Positions 61,798 to 64,000 of a stretch of DNA of 64,000 nucleotides are shown here, piece after piece. Position 1 is the first letter of the stretch. Each line of letters begins with the position of its first letter. The notes below the pieces were generated by a model. That model saw only the letters and a program-made list of their open reading frames with translations, had not been told where the DNA came from and searched no databases. A program made the position numbers and the translations under genes. This DNA comes from Pempheris klunzingeri (taxonomy: Eukaryota > Chordata > Actinopteri > Acropomatiformes > Pempheridae), in contig NC_092017.1 of assembly GCF_042242105.1 (NCBI RefSeq), forward strand, positions 17,322,432 through 17,386,431, in the 5' to 3' direction.

Positions 61798-63194
61798 CCT
61801 GTTGAAGTAGTCACTCTCGCTATCTGGGGAATAAAAGGGTGAAACAGAAAATCAGTATTACATATGATTTTAGAGCGAAAGATTTGACAACCCGTCGGTA
61901 ATGACATTTATGCAGGATAGATTTGTAATTATACTTGAACCAGAATAAAAGTTTTGTTGAAATTGCAAATGTGTAAAGTGTTGGCACAAAATGAGGAAAG
62001 AGCTGCTTCACATCTTGACATTTGTCTCTCATTCATCATGATTCCTGAAAACGCTGAATTAGATTAGCTATGACTGCTGTTTCTACCAATGGGTTTTGAA
62101 TTCACGTCTGACAGTAAACAGAAGACTGAGTGATTGAATAAGCTTGATTTGCTGTTTCCTGCTTTTGTAGTATAGCTCAAAATCCTTAGAAGCTTTGTCT
62201 CCATGCTTCAATGAACACACATGTGGAGCATCAAGTATGTGGCTGGTCTTATTGTGTATTTGGACAATGGATTTGTTCCATTTGTCTCCACTGAAAACAT
62301 GAATCTTTAAAACTCTACTGAATAATATTTTTACATTAGTGATGCATGAAATCACTAGGTGAAAGGGGTTGTTCGGGGAAAAGGCCTTCTCAGGTCTCAG
62401 CTCAAGTTCTGCACAACCTTACAGAGCATTTTAGGTACTACCCACTGTTTTGGTTCTCTGTCTCCGCTCTCACTAGAGGCTCATAAAACCCACTGTTCAC
62501 TGCCTGATGAGCACCAAACAGTAGTCAGACAAATTAAGCAAATAGCTGATGAACACAGTGGAGCATTTGGCAGCTTAAGACCAACACATTTTTCTCAAGA
62601 GTTGGTGGAGACCAAAGCAGAGAGAAAAGTGAATATTGGACTTCTGTTCATCAGAATCAAGAATACAAATCATTGCTTGGTACCCTATGTCAGTGTTGTA
62701 TTTACAGTTTGTGGCACTGCCTCAAGTGAAAAAATAAATCACTTAATGCAAGTTTAAAATAGATCACAAATATAGACTTCTAGAGTCTGTGATGTTTTAG
62801 CAAACGTTACGCAAACAGCAGCAATGAATTTTTGTGGGGACTATTTTCCATTTTAGATTGGGACAACAATGGATGTCTCTGGCAGAGTATTGGTCTTTTC
62901 ATGGGATTTATTGACAGTCACTAGATGCATCCATGAAATGTTTCAACGGCAGGAGCACAATGAAATGGGGTCAGTACACTTGGGAGGGGCACTAAAAAAG
63001 ACTGCAATAAAAGGTCCTCGGTGGTATTCTCATTATTCCATTAACTTGTCCCTTTGCAGCGGATCAGAGGGTGGAGAGTGGCTTAGTACATAATAAATGG
63101 CAATCTCACTATTCTGATTTTGTTCAGAGCCATTCTTTCTACACTGTATGTACTCAAAGCACTGTGCCACTAGTGGCCCAGGATAGTGTAATTG
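61798..63194. other. 5' flank of nmur1
   Basis: Non-coding. Positions 61798 to about 61823 look like the 3' part of a leader exon with an acceptor on the minus strand. No promoter motif stood out in the remainder. Confidence 0.4.
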
Positions 63195-63482
63195 TATTAT
63201 GGCAAATGGTCTGTATTTGTATAGTGCCTTTCTAGTCATTTTGATTACTCACCATCATTTTGACTACTCAAAGTGCTTTTACATTACAACCTTATTCACC
63301 CATTCACACATCATTCATACCCAACAGAGGAGACTATTCTTTCATACACATTCACACACTGAAGCTATGCTTCAGGAGCAAGTTGGGGTTTAGTGACGTG
63401 CCCTTGTCTTGGACTTGGAGGAGCTGGGAATTGAATCACCAATCTGCGGGTTGATGGACGAACCGCACTACAGCTGCCCCAT
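63195..63482 (+). repeat. Common teleost interspersed repeat, second copy
   Basis: Reads AATGGTCTGTATTTGTATAG, ATTCACCCATTCACACATCA, AGGAGCAAGTTGGGGTT and an ACAGCTGCCCC end. Same family as 21553-21826, more complete on its left side. Confidence 0.8.
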
Positions 63483-63633
63483 AAAAATGGGGGCGGCCCT
63501 AAGGTGCTGCTTGTCGTCCATCAGTCGGCAGATTTTTCATATTTCAGTCCATATTTAATCTCATACATTTACACCTTGAAGTTGCCCAGTACCCAGTCTG
63601 AGCTGTTGGCACATAGGCAACTATGTGAGCTGC

Positions 63634-64000
63634 TTAAAGGAACAGTTTACATTTTGGGAGAAGGGCAAAATCTGTACAAAAACTAAATTTAAAAAGGATA
63701 ATTTTACATTTTGGTTTACACGCCAGGCTATTTCTTACGTTTGCTAGGTCTGGCATAAAAAAAATGTTGAATCATTGTATTTACACTTTGGTTTTGTACA
63801 TATTAAAAACATATAATGAGATGTTATTTTATGAGTGGTAAGTTGATTTTGTTACTTTTAGACAGAACCAGGTGAGCAGTTATGCATTTGTGCTAAGCTA
63901 AGCTGCTGGCTGTAGCCATGCACAGACATAAAAGTGGTAGAAATCCTCTCATCTAACTCTTATCACAAAGTGTACAAAGCGTACTTCCCAAAGTGCCAAA
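63634..64000. repeat. Inverted-end interspersed repeat, cut by window edge
   Basis: Left end TTAAAGGAACAGTTTACATT TTGGGAGAA is mirrored at the right by sequence whose reverse complement reads TTTGGCACTTTGGGAAGTAC. Between them is the GCTAAGCTAAGCTGCTGGCT block common in fish. It is a MITE-like element continuing beyond the window. Confidence 0.6.

Noticed and set aside
1..64000. CRISPR arrays, operons, Shine-Dalgarno sites, tRNA or rRNA genes
   Set aside because: The DNA is vertebrate nuclear; no such structures were recognised by reading both strands, although a tRNA scan was not possible here.

Overview
The window is vertebrate nuclear DNA, most likely from a ray-finned fish of the percomorph type. 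The genes are split by GT-AG introns. The repeats are typical of teleosts: Tc1/mariner elements with long inverted ends, LINE 3' tails ending in GAATT runs, a ubiquitous 'CTCATTCACCCATTCACAC' interspersed repeat, and GATA and CA microsatellites. No bacterial features, CRISPR arrays, rRNA or tRNA genes were seen.

Layout. (1) Positions 1-20,629 hold a head-to-tail array of three Cys-loop ligand-gated ion channel genes on the minus strand. They resemble 5-HT3 receptors and are closest to the HTR3C/D/E type. I call them A (1-6470, last exon cut by the window edge), B (8614-14657) and C (16098-20629). Exon lengths and phases agree among them: 55, 161-164, 45, 107, 170, 161-164, 211, 186-210 nt and a last exon. 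A decayed fourth copy lies at 6940-7440. (2) 22,276-23,666 (-) is a two-exon receptor-transporting protein (RTP, 3CxxC zinc finger). (3) 23,978-30,650 is gene-free and repeat-rich: a LINE end, a broken endogenous retrovirus pol region, an LTR-like block, and a solo LTR with intact target duplication. (4) 30,931-33,225 (+) is dynlt2b (tctex1d2), five exons encoding 120 aa. (5) 33,226-57,998 is a roughly 25-kb gene desert. It contains a 2.3-kb element with long inverted arms, a LINE remnant, a short inverted-end element, a nearly intact Tc1 transposon, microsatellites and a perfect 32-bp hairpin. (6) 57,999-61,797 (-) is a two-exon neuromedin U receptor (nmur1 type, 433 aa). (7) The right end holds two interspersed repeats.

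The most interesting signal is in the receptor array. The exon encoding M1 and M2 (the pore) is almost identical at DNA level in all three genes, silent sites included, while the ligand-binding exons have diverged widely. That pattern suggests gene conversion restricted to the pore exon. All three proteins lack the loop-B tryptophan that binds serotonin in 5-HT3A. The two complete ones also lack the three intracellular 'portal' arginines. HTR3C/D/E, RTP genes and DYNLT2B all lie on human 3q27-q29, so the left half looks like an ancient vertebrate synteny block.
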